Below are positions 31,704-42,122 of a DNA stretch of 64,000 nucleotides, piece by piece. The stretch is from Xenopus tropicalis (Eukaryota; Chordata; Amphibia; Anura; Pipidae). How positions within the stretch are numbered: position 1 is the first letter of the stretch; the number at the start of each line of letters is the position of its first letter. Where the stretch lies: assembly GCF_000004195.4 (NCBI RefSeq), contig NC_030681.2, positions 141,790,006-141,854,005 on the forward strand, given 5' to 3'. A program made the position numbers and the translations under genes. Under the pieces are notes generated by a model, which saw nothing but the letters and a program-made list of their open reading frames with translations, was not told where the DNA came from and ran no database searches.

Positions 31704-31864
31704 ATGGGAGTCACTGATCTGTGGTCCATCCTGGGGCCAGTGAAGAAGCACGTGCCCTTAGAGAGCCTCGCTGGGAAAACGCTGGCCGTTGATCTGAGTA
31801 TCTGGGTGTGTGAAGCACAAATGGTAAAACAGATGATCGGAGTGGTCCACAAACCCCATCTCAG
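31704..31864 (+). CDS. gen1: GEN1 first coding exon (residues 1-53 plus 2 nt)
   Basis: Opens MGVTDLWSILGPVKKHVPLE, as in human MGVNDLWQIL, and carries LAVDLSIWVCEAQ with catalytic D30. The acceptor TGTGTTTCCAG lies at about 31676, so the exon has about 28 bp of leader. The free N-terminal Met-Gly is typical of the family. Donor GTAGGC. Confidence 0.94.
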
Positions 31865-34800
31865 GTAGGCTTCATTGCTGGGAGGATGCTGTATTGGTGT
31901 GCTTTCATCTCTAACACATATAGCCCATTCCATTTGACTTGCCCTTTAGAATAAATATTAGTTCTTTAGGAAAACAAAGGACCAACAGCTTGAATACAAG
32001 CAGAAACCAAAATATCTTAGAGAAAGAGAACCTGTCCTCATTCACAGTTGGCAATAGTATGGCGTTCCATCCTGAAGGCAAGTTAGGGTTTATTTGCTTG
32101 TATTTATGTCAGGCATTTTGGTCACCGCTACTAATGGCCCCTTTGTGCCATAACCCTAGGGGGAAGACAAAACAGAGCAAGAAAATTCCTTGTATTAAAG
32201 GAGAATGCAAGTCAAAATGTAAAAAGCATAGTGCCCAATAGTCCTCCTATTGTTTAGTAAAAACGCCCCACTTTTGGCTCACCTAATCAAATATTTACTC
32301 ACTCACACTTACTGCACATTTTCTAGAACAGGCAGCCATCTCTAAAAAGGTATTCTCCCTTCCTTTCCCTCCTTGCTTCATACTGCACATGTGTTTCATT
32401 CCCTCCCCCCCTCCCCTCTGCCAGATCCGCTTCTGATTGGCTGGTTGGCATGTGTAGCTCAGAACAGGAGACAGGATCAAGTTACACACATGCTCAGAGA
32501 ATAGGAAGGCTGCCGCTGGCACCTACAGGAAGGGGAGAGAGATTTCAGTGATGTCACTGTAGGCTTCACATTGCTGTAGGCTGCCAGCACCGTATCTCAG
32601 AGAAGCAAGCAGGGATCTGGGAATTTAGATATGCAGTAAGTACTTAAAAAGAATGCCTTTAGACTTACTTTTAATTTATATTAACCTTTCATTGTCCTTT
32701 AAAATATGATATGAACCCCCTAAGTACAAATATGGCAACTTTGAAATCTGCATTTAATTAACACTTGATGAGCAATGTGCATCCTGTTGAACATATATGG
32801 AAGCTAAACAAGAGAATGCAACATGGGGCCCACACAATATTAATTAGTAGTGGCTACCAGGGTTTATATATGGCATACTGAGGTATGAAGCTGATACAAT
32901 ATATGGCTTTATTAAGCACAGGATACAGTTTATCCCCTGACTGCCAGACTTGCAGGCTTCTCACACCTTCATACTAATGAACTGGCTCGAATTTCTCACC
33001 TTTGATCACTCTCAGTGACTTGTGATTATCCTGTTCCTTGTGTTCTCTCTACATGCCTGCCTGCTAATGTATAAATGATGTCCAGTTGGAGTTGGTGGTG
33101 TAAGGGCACTAATTCTGTAAGGGGGGTTAAGAGGGGTTCAGCACATCCCTTACATATTTGGTTATATGCTGCACCCACATTTTGCAATGCAAGCCTTTTA
33201 ATATAACAAAATAACGTAGGGACGCTCAGGATCACGCTATATTTCCCCCCCCTACCCCCATACATTTTGCCTTTTTTGTGTTCGAAGGAATCTGTTCTTC
33301 TGCATCTCTTCGCTGAATCTATTGGGAGTGAAGCTTGTCTTTGTTTCGGAGGGTGAAGCCCCAAAGATTAAAGCTGAAACCATGAGCAAGAGGAATGAGA
33401 TGCGCTACGGGCCTTCTGCCAGTGCTGCACCGCCCAAAGCAGGAAGGTCCTATTTTAAGTCTGTTTTAAAGGAGGTAATTATCCAGGTGGAATGAGAAGG
33501 TGCATTGGCCACAGGAAGGATAGAAGCGATAGGCTTCAGCAGCCACTTGCAAGTGGCCCTTGACTCTGTAACTGAATTATTTTATTATTATCCTTAAAAG
33601 TCTAACCCCAGTATGTAATATCAGACACTAAGTTTGCCCAGGACCAGTAACCCATAGCAACCAATCAGCAGGCATCATATACTGGCCACAGGTTTCAAAA
33701 CAAACCACTTATTGGTTGCCATGGGTTACTGCTCCTGGGCAAACTTAGTGTCTGTTATTAAATATTGGGGTTAGACTTTTAAGGATAATAATAAAATAAT
33801 TCAGTTACAGAGACAAGGGCCACTTCGAAGTGTTGCACACTCAACCTGCAAAAATTCACAAGCAAAACAGTAGGTGGCGCTCCTACAGAACAAAGAAAAA
33901 AAAAAAGCATAGTCCAGTGCAGGGCAGTGCTATACTTCAGAACATTTAATACTAAGTACTTTAACATGGAATTGTAACTTGTACCATATGGCCAAATTAT
34001 AAGGGCAGGTTAGCAGCTCCATCAAGGCAAATCTCTTTGGTACATACAAACCACTCGCTTCAGTATAAAAAATTATTTGGAAGTGGTACTGACACATTCA
34101 TGGGAAAATATTTTATAAATCACCTTTGGGATGACATAGCCCCAGGGGATTTTATATTAAAATAACTTCAAATTTGAGACATCTAAATGGTATAATAACT
34201 TATAGGTGAAATGACTGGACAGGAACAAATTATATTTGGCAGTGTTATTTATTAGCAAATATGGCCTTCACAAACATACTGTAAATCTCACTGATTGCCC
34301 CCTTCACGTTACAGTGCCTGCTGATGCTGGAGTGTTTGGGCATCCCATGGGTACAAGCAGCTGGGGAAGCCGAGGCCATGTGTGCCTACCTGAATGCCCA
34401 TGGCTACGTGGATGGATGCATTACCAACGATGGCGATGTCTTCTTGTATGGAGCCCAGACGGTTTATCGGAATTTCACTATGAATGTGAAGGTAGGGCTC
34501 TCTAGTCAAGACCAAATGGATTAACACAATGCACCCCCTAGCTGGTATTGATCTGTAGAAGGTAAGTGTAGTTCATCAATATCAAACAGTCGCTATGTAC
34601 TCTGGGATCTGATCCTTCTGGACAAAATGTGGCAGAGGTTCAGCATCAAAATTTGCACATATGTTACATTAATTCTTGAAGAAGTAGAAAATCACGGGTC
34701 ACTGTCAGTCACTGTATAACTGTGCATCACTGTGCCTTCATACTGGGAAGCAAAAACATTCCAACGCCTGCCAAAAACCTTTTATTTTGTTTTTGCATGA

Positions 34801-37800
34801 TTACGTTCCATTAGTTAAGAATAGTCAGTGGTAATTAAAGTTATTTGTGAATGTAATTGCAGCTGAAACCAGCATTTGTCTGACCCTTTCTGTTGTCTGG
34901 CTCCTGTCAAAATGAGCAGAACTCATTTCTCAGCCGGCTTCTGCTACATTGTTTCATGAGTCATAACTAGCCATGCAGTAGGAATAAACAGCCAGAGAGA
35001 TACTGCTGTCAATAGTAATTGCAATGTTATAGCTTTGAACCGTTTACAGTTTATATTGTGAATTTAAAAGTTGCTTGGAATTAACATTTTCAGTCATAAT
35101 GCATATGTTTTTGGGTGGCATTCCCTTTAAATTCTTCCTTTTCGGTATTTACTGCTTTATGCCTTATACTTTACATTAACAGTGTAAACAGGAGCTGTTG
35201 TCATGTGACAGTCACTCCCTAGAAGCCTACCAATCAGTACTGGGCTGGGACAGGCCAGGCTGGCAGGGCACCCTGGGCATATATCTTAACCCCCCCACCC
35301 AGCAGTGGGGGATATGGTCCTGGAATAGGGGTAGGTGACAGGTGCCTCTTTTGCCTATCCCTAGTTCTGACCCTGTCACCAGTTAAGGGGGTTGTTCACC
35401 TTTAAATTATTTTTTAGTATATTTAGTAGTTATGTTGCACAGAGCGGTGTTCCAAAACAATTTGCAATGGGTCTTAATTTTTTACTATTTGTGTTTTTTA
35501 TTTTATTATTTAGCTTTAGATTCAGCAACTCTCCAGTTGGGATTTTAGCAGCTATCTGGTTGCTAGGGTCCAGATTACGCTAGCAACCAGGCAGTGGTTC
35601 AAATGAGAAACTGGAATATAAATAGGAGTGGGGGTCTAAACAGAACGCTAAGCAATAAACAGTAACAAAAACAATGAAATTGTAGCCTCACAGAGCAATA
35701 GGTTTTTGGCTGCCAGGGTCAGCGACCCCCTTTTGAAAGCTGGAAAGAGATGGAAGAGGAACGTAAATAAATGAAAAATGATAAAAAATGAAGACCATTT
35801 GAAAAGTTGCCATTCCCAAAAGGAGGCCTTAAATGATTTCCCTACAAGGCCCAGCTACAGTCTTCTAATGCTAAGACTAAGACTACAGGAAAAAAATTGC
35901 TATTGTTATACGATCCTGAATGCTTCAACCTTCCTGATAAGGACCGTATGAGCGGGGGTTATGCTGGGTTAGAAGCAATCAGAAATGATTTACATACACA
36001 ATACACTGTGGGGACAGACACTGCTGGCTTTGTGAGCCTTCTGGTATCAGGTTTCTGATATTCACTCCTAATTTGTGTATCTTTTCATCTATAGGGAACA
36101 AAATGTTTAATGAGTACAAGACAACATGCATTATTCACTCACAATGTGCCATTACTAACGATCTCATTATCACTGTATCATTATTGTTATGTTGGTGCTG
36201 TTATATCCCACAGAGCTTTATAGAGATTATACATCATTCCCATCAGTCCCTGCCCTAGTGGAGCTTGCACTCTAAGGCCCCTATCCCATTCACAAAATTA
36301 GGGAGCCAATTAACTTGCCTGTATTTTTGAAATGTGGGAGGAAATCGGAGTTCTTGGAGGAATCCCATGCAGACATGGGGGTATATACCCCCTGCAGATA
36401 ATACCCTGGCTGGAATTGAACCTAGGTCCACAGTGCTGTATTATTAATTACTGATACTATTACAATTTTTGTAAGTGTCTTAAATGCTCTATTTAAAATT
36501 CTCTATATGGTTCTTAATGCAATGAGATTCTCAATTCTTTCCAGAACCAAGATTCAGCATGTAAGTCTTCATCTCTGCCACTAGGGGCCGATATCTGTTC
36601 ATTTTGCAGGTTGTAACGTTTAATGGCATTAAGAATATATGCCACCTGCTTTCAGCAACATCACATTAAGAACCAGATTGTAAAATCTGACAGCAATGTT
36701 TAGCAGTGAAAGTATGAAATGTCTCTGTTTCGTCTGATTTGTACACTCTTCTCTTTTTCTACACTGACCTATAACCCCACACACACACACACCTTTACAG
36801 AAATAAGTACTGCATTTATAGGCGCCCATTGGTACTGTGGGTAGTAACATAGAGAATCATCTTTCCGCAATGTAAGTCAGTTTAACAGCAAACAAATAGG
36901 GGGGTTCATCGTTACACTATTGTCCAACAGCATACTGTGCAAATAGCTCATTCAGTGGATGTTTAAAGGGAAACTCACCTTAAAAGGAAGTTGTGATACA
37001 GTGAGTGTTTTCCAAAGACAGTTAGTAGCTTGTATGGAACCTGCCACTGCTGCAACTGCACTTGCTGCCTACTTGCTAGGGTGACTGACTTATGACTTTA
37101 GATTCTTGCATAGTTAAAAGGTTATAGCATTTGGGGGTCAGATAGCAACACTGGGCAAATTTGACTATGGGCAGTAACCCATGGCAACCAATTGTTGAAT
37201 TCTTTGTTTCAACTACAGCTGGCTGGAAAAATCACTGGTTGGTTGATATGGGTTAAGGTGCGATATCGGGGGAATTTAGGCTAATTCAGTCTTTGGCCCT
37301 TCCATACTCATTGAGAGGGCTAGGACACCCGCTCATTGTACGTGTGTGCCCCAACATGGTTTCCCACGCTGGGAGTCAGCTTCTGGAGAGAAAGTTCTTT
37401 ATTAATATGTAATAATAACACAACTCTGCCTAAAAGCAATATATTAGTTTATGCTTGTTTGTATGTTTCAACTGTGTTCCGGCCCTGCCATTTGCCCATA
37501 CAGAATTTTACGGCTGAGCGAATGGATTGGCCCAGGCATTACTCGTGTGAGAAGTTGCTTGTGCTGTTGACGTATTACGACATGAATGAGAGAAAGGCAG
37601 GCAGAGAGAATGGGGCGCAGCTACAGGCTGTACGGTAATCAGCAGGGATCTATGTCTATGTCTCAGTCCCCGTGCCAAATAACACAAGCGGTAGTCAAAA
37701 TGTCCCATGTCCCATAGGCCTTTGCATAAAAGCTTTTGCCAGGTTATTAACTCTGTATGTTTCCTTTGGCAGCATTGTAAAGACAAGAATCAGGAGTGGA

Positions 37801-37834
37801 AGCCCTTGCTTTGAAATCGAGTGGGTGAAACCAG
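31704..37834 (+). CDS. gen1: GEN1 Holliday-junction resolvase, partial (5 exons; middle and 3' part missing)
   Basis: GEN1 is a Rad2/XPG-family nuclease that cuts Holliday junctions symmetrically. Three exons encode residues 1-175: the XPG-N domain and most of XPG-I, with metal-binding residues D30, E75, E134, E136, D155 and D157 at the same numbers as human. Two further exons (37504-37634 and 37773-37834) encode the segment after the helix-two-turn-helix and the chromodomain start. About 190 residues expected between 34491 and 37504 are absent, and nothing of the long C-terminal exon is seen up to 42 kb. Remaining exons have no stops and good splice sites. Exon 4 ends and the next exon begins in phase 0, so direct splicing would stay open but delete the H2TH region. 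This may be a decaying partial duplicate, or an assembly with segments missing. Confidence 0.85.
31870..33230. other. GEN1 intron without recognised features
   Basis: Apart from pyrimidine-rich patches (near 32400 and 33240) I see no exon, no clear transposon end and no tandem repeat here. Confidence 0.5.
33288..33474 (+). CDS. gen1: GEN1 second coding exon (XPG-N end, E75)
   Basis: Encodes NLFFCISSLNLLGVKLVFVS followed by EGEAPKIKAET, with metal ligand E75, and ends GRSYFKSVLKE. Acceptor TTTTTTGTGTTCGAAG, donor GTAATT, ends in phase 0. Confidence 0.94.
33538..33835. mobile_element. Long-armed palindromic MITE in a GEN1 intron
   Basis: AGTGGCCCTTGACTCTGTAA near 33553 is mirrored near 33830, followed by matching ATTATTTTATTATTATCC and AAAAGTCTAACCCC. 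Inner hairpin: GTTTGCCCAGGA.CAGTAACC and GGTTACTGCTCCTGGGCAAA. Arms are over 95% alike by eye. Confidence 0.8.
34315..34491 (+). CDS. gen1: GEN1 third coding exon (XPG-I active site)
   Basis: Encodes CLGIPWVQAAGEAEAMCAYL and CITNDGDVFLYGAQTVYRNF, with E134, E136, D155 and D157. Residue numbering matches human exactly. Ends TMNVK at GTAGGG in phase 0. The expected next exon (DPHVD... in human) is not found downstream. Confidence 0.95.
34492..37503. other. GEN1 interval where internal exons are expected but absent
   Basis: Read for the conserved GCDYLPKGVPGVG helix-two-turn-helix segment and flanking exons; none was found on the plus strand. The interval holds a T2 MITE (35383-35820), a hairpin with CAGTAACCCATGGCAACCA (about 37170) and an old repeat with GTGGGAGGAAATCGGAG (about 36338). 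Confidence 0.6.
35383..35820 (+). mobile_element. T2-type MITE
   Basis: Starts TTAAGGGGGTTGTTCACCTT; the body (GTAGCCTCACAGAGCAATAG) matches the copy at 18222. Apparent open frames here are transposon-derived noise. Confidence 0.75.
37504..37634 (+). CDS. gen1: GEN1 later exon (after the H2TH region)
   Basis: Encodes NFTAERMDWPRHYSCEKLLV and LLTYYDMNERKAG, matching human RFTLEKMEWPNHYACEKLLVLLTHYDM. This corresponds to human residues near 365-408, so several exons before it are missing. Acceptor TTTGCCCATACAG, donor GTAATC. Confidence 0.92.
37773..37834 (+). CDS. gen1: GEN1 chromodomain-start exon
   Basis: A 62-bp exon encoding IVKTRIRSGSPCFEIEWVKP, matching human IVKTRIRNGVHCFEIEWEKP. Joins the previous exon through a split Arg codon. 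The donor CCAG/GTATGG at 37834 is intact, but no following exon was found. Confidence 0.9.
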
Positions 37835-38253
37835 GTATGGTCTCCAATGTTTATGCCACGGTGGATGGGGGAGTAAGTAGATGTTAATGCCAGGGATACC
37901 CAATTGGGCTCTGATACTGCTGTGGAGTAAGACACAAGGGCCATGGTTGGAGCTTTTTGGCTAAGATCTTGCCATTGTAGTTTAGCAACTGCTGAAGACT
38001 TAGGTATTAGAGATTTCTAGGGTGTGTTGAGAGTTGTAGTTTAGAAACACACTTTGGCTTATCAGCTGCTCCTCTGGTTCACTGAAACATTCCCAGCACA
38101 CAAAAAAAATCCAATTGTATCCCCCCCCCCAATTATTGCTACCCCTTATTAGGGATGCACTGAATCCACTTTTTTGGATTCTGCCGAACCCCCGAATCCA
38201 CCCTGAAGGATTCTGACGAATCCTGAACTGAATCCGAATCCTATTGAGTAGAT

Positions 38254-39200
38254 CAGTGCTGTCCAACTTCTGTTGTACCGAGGGCCGGAATTTTTCCAAC
38301 CTACGTGGTGGAGGGCCGATAATGGAAGCCAGTTTTGACCACTCCCCTTTTTGAAACCGCACCCACTTGAAACCACACCCATGTTATCACATGACCATAC
38401 CCATATTAATGGTTGTAGTACAGCAAAAACCTGCCATACTCTGCCTGCCCTACCCTGCCTGTGTGTGCCATACTCTGCCTGCCCTACCCTGCCTGTGTGT
38501 GTCATACTCTGCCTTCCCTACCCTGCCTGTGTGCCATACTTTCACTGTGTGTGCCATTCTTGGCTGGTTTGTGCCATACTTGGCCTGTGTGTGCCATACT
38601 CTGCCTGCCCTACCCTGCCTGTGTGCCATACTTTCACTGTGTGTGCCATTCTTGGCTGGTTTGTGCCATACTTGGCCTGTGTGTGCCATACTCTGCCAGC
38701 CCTATGCTGCCTGTGTGTGCCATACTCTGCTTGCCCTACCCTGCCTGTGTGTGTATGGCACACACAGGCAGCCTACAGTGATACAATGCTGGCACTGCTC
38801 CTACAGTCTGCACAATAACTATATATTAAAAAACGTTTTAATTGCAGTACCACCTCAGTATATGTTCTGTTTGTAGAGTGCAGGGATTATTTGTGGGTTT
38901 CTACTGCTCCTGAGGTGTGAACAGGGGAACAATGGGGGTGATTACAGCCTGAGCCTGAGGTGTGAACACTGTAGGGGGTGAACAATGCAGAGATTAAAAG
39001 GTGTGAACAACACAGGGGATTACATTTTTAAACAATACAGCCTGATTACAGCCTGAATCTGAGGTGACAACCATGCAGGGGGGCAGTTAATCTCAGTACT
39101 GATACCATTTAAAGTTTACACAAGAGTAAGCCATCAAAGCAGCCAGACAGGTGGGGGGCCACACAGAGGGGGGTCGCGGGCCGCCAGTTGGACAGCACTG
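38254..39200. mobile_element. hAT-type MITE with perfect 8-bp target duplication and internal minisatellite
   Basis: GAGTAGAT flanks both sides (38246-38253, 39201-39208). Termini are CAGTGCTGTCCAACTTCTG and the reverse of CCAGTTGGACAGCACTG. About 350 bp inside is a VNTR of TGCCATACTCTGCCTGCCCT-type units (38430-38765). It interrupts an older repeat (TGAATCCACTTTTTTGGATT). Confidence 0.85.
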
Positions 39201-39214
39201 GAGTAGATAGTAAA

Positions 39215-40780
39215 ACATTTACTAAAGCTACAAAAACCACTGGAAAGATATGTAGAGCAGGGCTAGGGTATTACAGATAGCTACAGCTTGTTTAATTATT
39301 GTAATATATAGTAAACAATTTTTAGTTGCCAAAAAAATAAAAATGTATGTGACTAACTGTAACTGAAATTGATTGTAATTTTGTATTGTGCTATACTTTA
39401 AAAAATAAAATAAAAAAGAGAGATGTTTGATGTGTTACTGCTATTGATTGAGGAGTTGTAGAAAACATATTGAATTGACATATTGCATTGAAAAAGTCCA
39501 GAATTCATACTGAGTTGAAGACTAGACTGTTAAAGACTGTTCTAATAAAGGCATCAAACATAATGAAATACTAGTAATATTATACTAGTAGTAGTCACTT
39601 AGTACAAGAAAAGCTTTGCCATTATGTGCACATCAACATCAGCATCATTTATACATTAAAAGCAGTAAAACTGTCAAAAGGGTTAATTGCACTGCATTTT
39701 TGCATAGCTTGAATGTGTGGAATTCCTCCTGGTAGTGGCAAGTTGGCAACTTGAACTAATGATAACTAACTTAAACTTAGTGACACTCATCAGAAAGAGA
39801 CAGACAACATGCAGCAGTCACTTTTGCACAGTCAGATAGTAGTAGTCTATGTCATAAACTTAAACCTAAAAATAATCATGTTCATCATCACTAATACCAA
39901 TTAACAATTCACCAGTGTAACAATTCATATATATACAAGTACAGCAACCAATAAATAAATATAAATAAGATCATAAAGCATTAAAGTTTAGCTTCAGCAA
40001 CACCTTTGAGGCACTGATTAAGTTAAAAGAAAGTAACAAAATCAAATGGATACTTGCAGAGATTTACTGTACTATATTGTACTGACCTATCTATACATTC
40101 ACATACACAAACCATATATACCAACATTAATACTAACTGTAGATATTAGTATCACAATAGCCTTGCATACTATGCTTGTTCAAGAACTCATCCAGGCCCT
40201 GCATTTATCCCATGGCTGGGAATTAAAGGCTATGATATTTATAAAGATATATAGGCAGCCTGCAGGGTAATGAGCAGGGACTGGTTAGGAGATTATGAAT
40301 GTAATGTTTATATTGTTATGTGGTTAATTCTAGTAATTGGTTTAAATGTTGCTCGGGCCTGTCTCCAACCTATTAATTGGTGCGTTGTGTTTATTGGGAT
40401 TGGGTTCAGAATGATACAACTTACCTTTACTATGAGCTCTTGCAGTTTCAGTGAACCTATGCTTGTTCTTGAGCCTACACTCCTATTTAGAGAAAACTAC
40501 AACACCCCCTGGAAAAACAAAGCGCTGTGATGGTTTTGTAAAAGTGACCCCTAAAAGTAGCTTTGACCCTAAAAGTAGGAAGCTCTCCACTTTAGGGTGA
40601 CTATGACATTGGTGACACTGACTGGTTAGACTGTGAAACTGGGTGTTGCTATAAACACTCCAGAACTCACATTTCTCACTCACCTTACACAGAGGTCAGT
40701 GCAATCACCCCCCTAAATCTCACCCAGAATTCCCAGCTACAATACAGATTAAACATGGTTTCCTTTCAGTCAGCTACGTT
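39215..40780. other. A/T-rich junction zone without exons
   Basis: Between the last GEN1 exon found and the SMC6 terminal exon. No GEN1 C-terminal exon, no transposase frame and no obvious tandem array was seen. Confidence 0.45.
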
Positions 40781-40784
40781 ATGG

Positions 40785-41260
40785 GACCTGGGGTTTTCCA
40801 GATAAGGGGTCTTTATGTAATTTGAATCTTCATACTTCAAGTCTACTAAAATCATATAAATATTAATTAAACCCAATAGGAATGTTTTGCCACCAATATA
40901 GATTCATACAGCTTAGTTGGGATCAAGTACAGGTACTGTTTTATTATTACAGAGAAAAGGGAATCATTTAACCATTAAATAACCCCAATAGGGCTGTTCT
41001 GCCCCAATAAGGGGTAATTATATCTTAGTTGGGATCAAGTACAGGTACTGTTTTATTATTACAGAGAAAAGGGAATCATTTAACCATGAAATAAACCCAA
41101 TAGGGCTGTTCTGCCCCAATAAGGGGTAATTATATCTTAGTTGGGATCAAGTACAGGTACTGTTTTATTATTACAGAGAAAAGGGAATCATTTAACCATT
41201 AAATAAACCCAATAGGGCTGTTCTGCCCCCAATAAGGGGTAATTATATCTTATTGAAAAA
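40785..41260 (+). repeat. Dispersed element with the ~113-bp VNTR, about 3 copies, opposite orientation to 23.3 kb
   Basis: Contains TTCCAGATAAGGGGTCTTTA and repeated GGGATCAAGTACAGGTACTG, TTTTATTATTACAGAGAAAA and AATAGGGCTGTTCTGCCCC units, the reverse complement of the array in smc6 intron 1. Confidence 0.8.
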
Positions 41261-41549
41261 TATATATAGGGGGGAGCACGAAACAAAATGCAAAATTTCT
41301 GCAAAAAAAGTGCTTTTATTTTTATGCCATACATAACATGTTTTTTTCCATAATCTCAATTGAATGAGTTTATGTCAAAAAGGGAAGGTATAATTCACCT
41401 TTAAAGTTAAGCACAACAAAAATTAGGTTTCAAAAACCTTTAAAGATCTGACCTTTACACTATAATAAAAAAAATAATAATACAAAAATATAATTCTAAA
41501 TAAGAAGATATGTAAAATAAGACACAAACCCCAATATGAAATAAAAGGA

Positions 41550-41680
41550 ACTTAATCTGTCCAGGAACAGTAACCCAAAGCAACCAATAAGATGTTTTTA
41601 AGCAGGCGACCAGTAAATGCTACCTGCTGATTGGTTGCTATGGGTTACTGCTCCTGGGCAAACTTAATGCCATTTATTAC
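41550..41680. repeat. Hairpin-forming dispersed repeat
   Basis: CAGGAACAGTAACCCAAAGC pairs with GCTATGGGTTACTGCTCCTG. It is the same family as the inner part of the MITE at 33.5 kb and lies about 330 bp 3' of the SMC6 stop, possibly in the 3' UTR. Confidence 0.6.
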
Positions 41681-42010
41681 ATAACCCCAAAAGTTTGGGC
41701 AGGAGCAGTAACTCATAGCAACCAATGATATGTTTACTGTCCAACAGGTACCAGTAAAAGCTACCTCCTGCTAGAGCTATCTCCTACTAGAGATGACGAG
41801 ACCTGTAGTAACCTAGAGCAACCAATCAGGTAACAGTAATAATCCCTGGTTTACCACAAAATGAACATCTGATAGGATTAAACTAGACTGTTCTACCTGG
41901 TGTGTGTAATTACATAACATTATTTATATACAAATAGGTAAATATAAAATTACAAACAATCAATATAAAATCCCATGTATAAAATGTAGAACTACAGGAG
42001 GAGAGTTGAA

Positions 42011-42122
42011 TTATTCCTCATCTTCTGCCTCTTGATTTAATGGCTGGAAAGGCAGCGTTGTTTGCCCCCTTTCAGGATCTTTCATTCGAAGAATTCTGAT
42101 GATGCTGCTAGAAGGTAAGGAG
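42011..42122 (-). CDS. smc6: SMC6 coding exon 26 (terminal exon with stop)
   Basis: Encodes [20 protein letters not shown] then [16 protein letters not shown] and TAA (42011-42013). Separated from exon 25 by an intron holding a dead Tc1 element. A possible minus-strand AATAAA lies about 700 bp downstream (near 41316), but the true poly(A) site is not certain. Confidence 0.95.

Noticed and set aside
38351..38876. Open frames of 106-169 codons rich in CHTLPALPCLCV
   Set aside because: Translation of the VNTR inside the hAT element; open in three frames, so not selected as protein.
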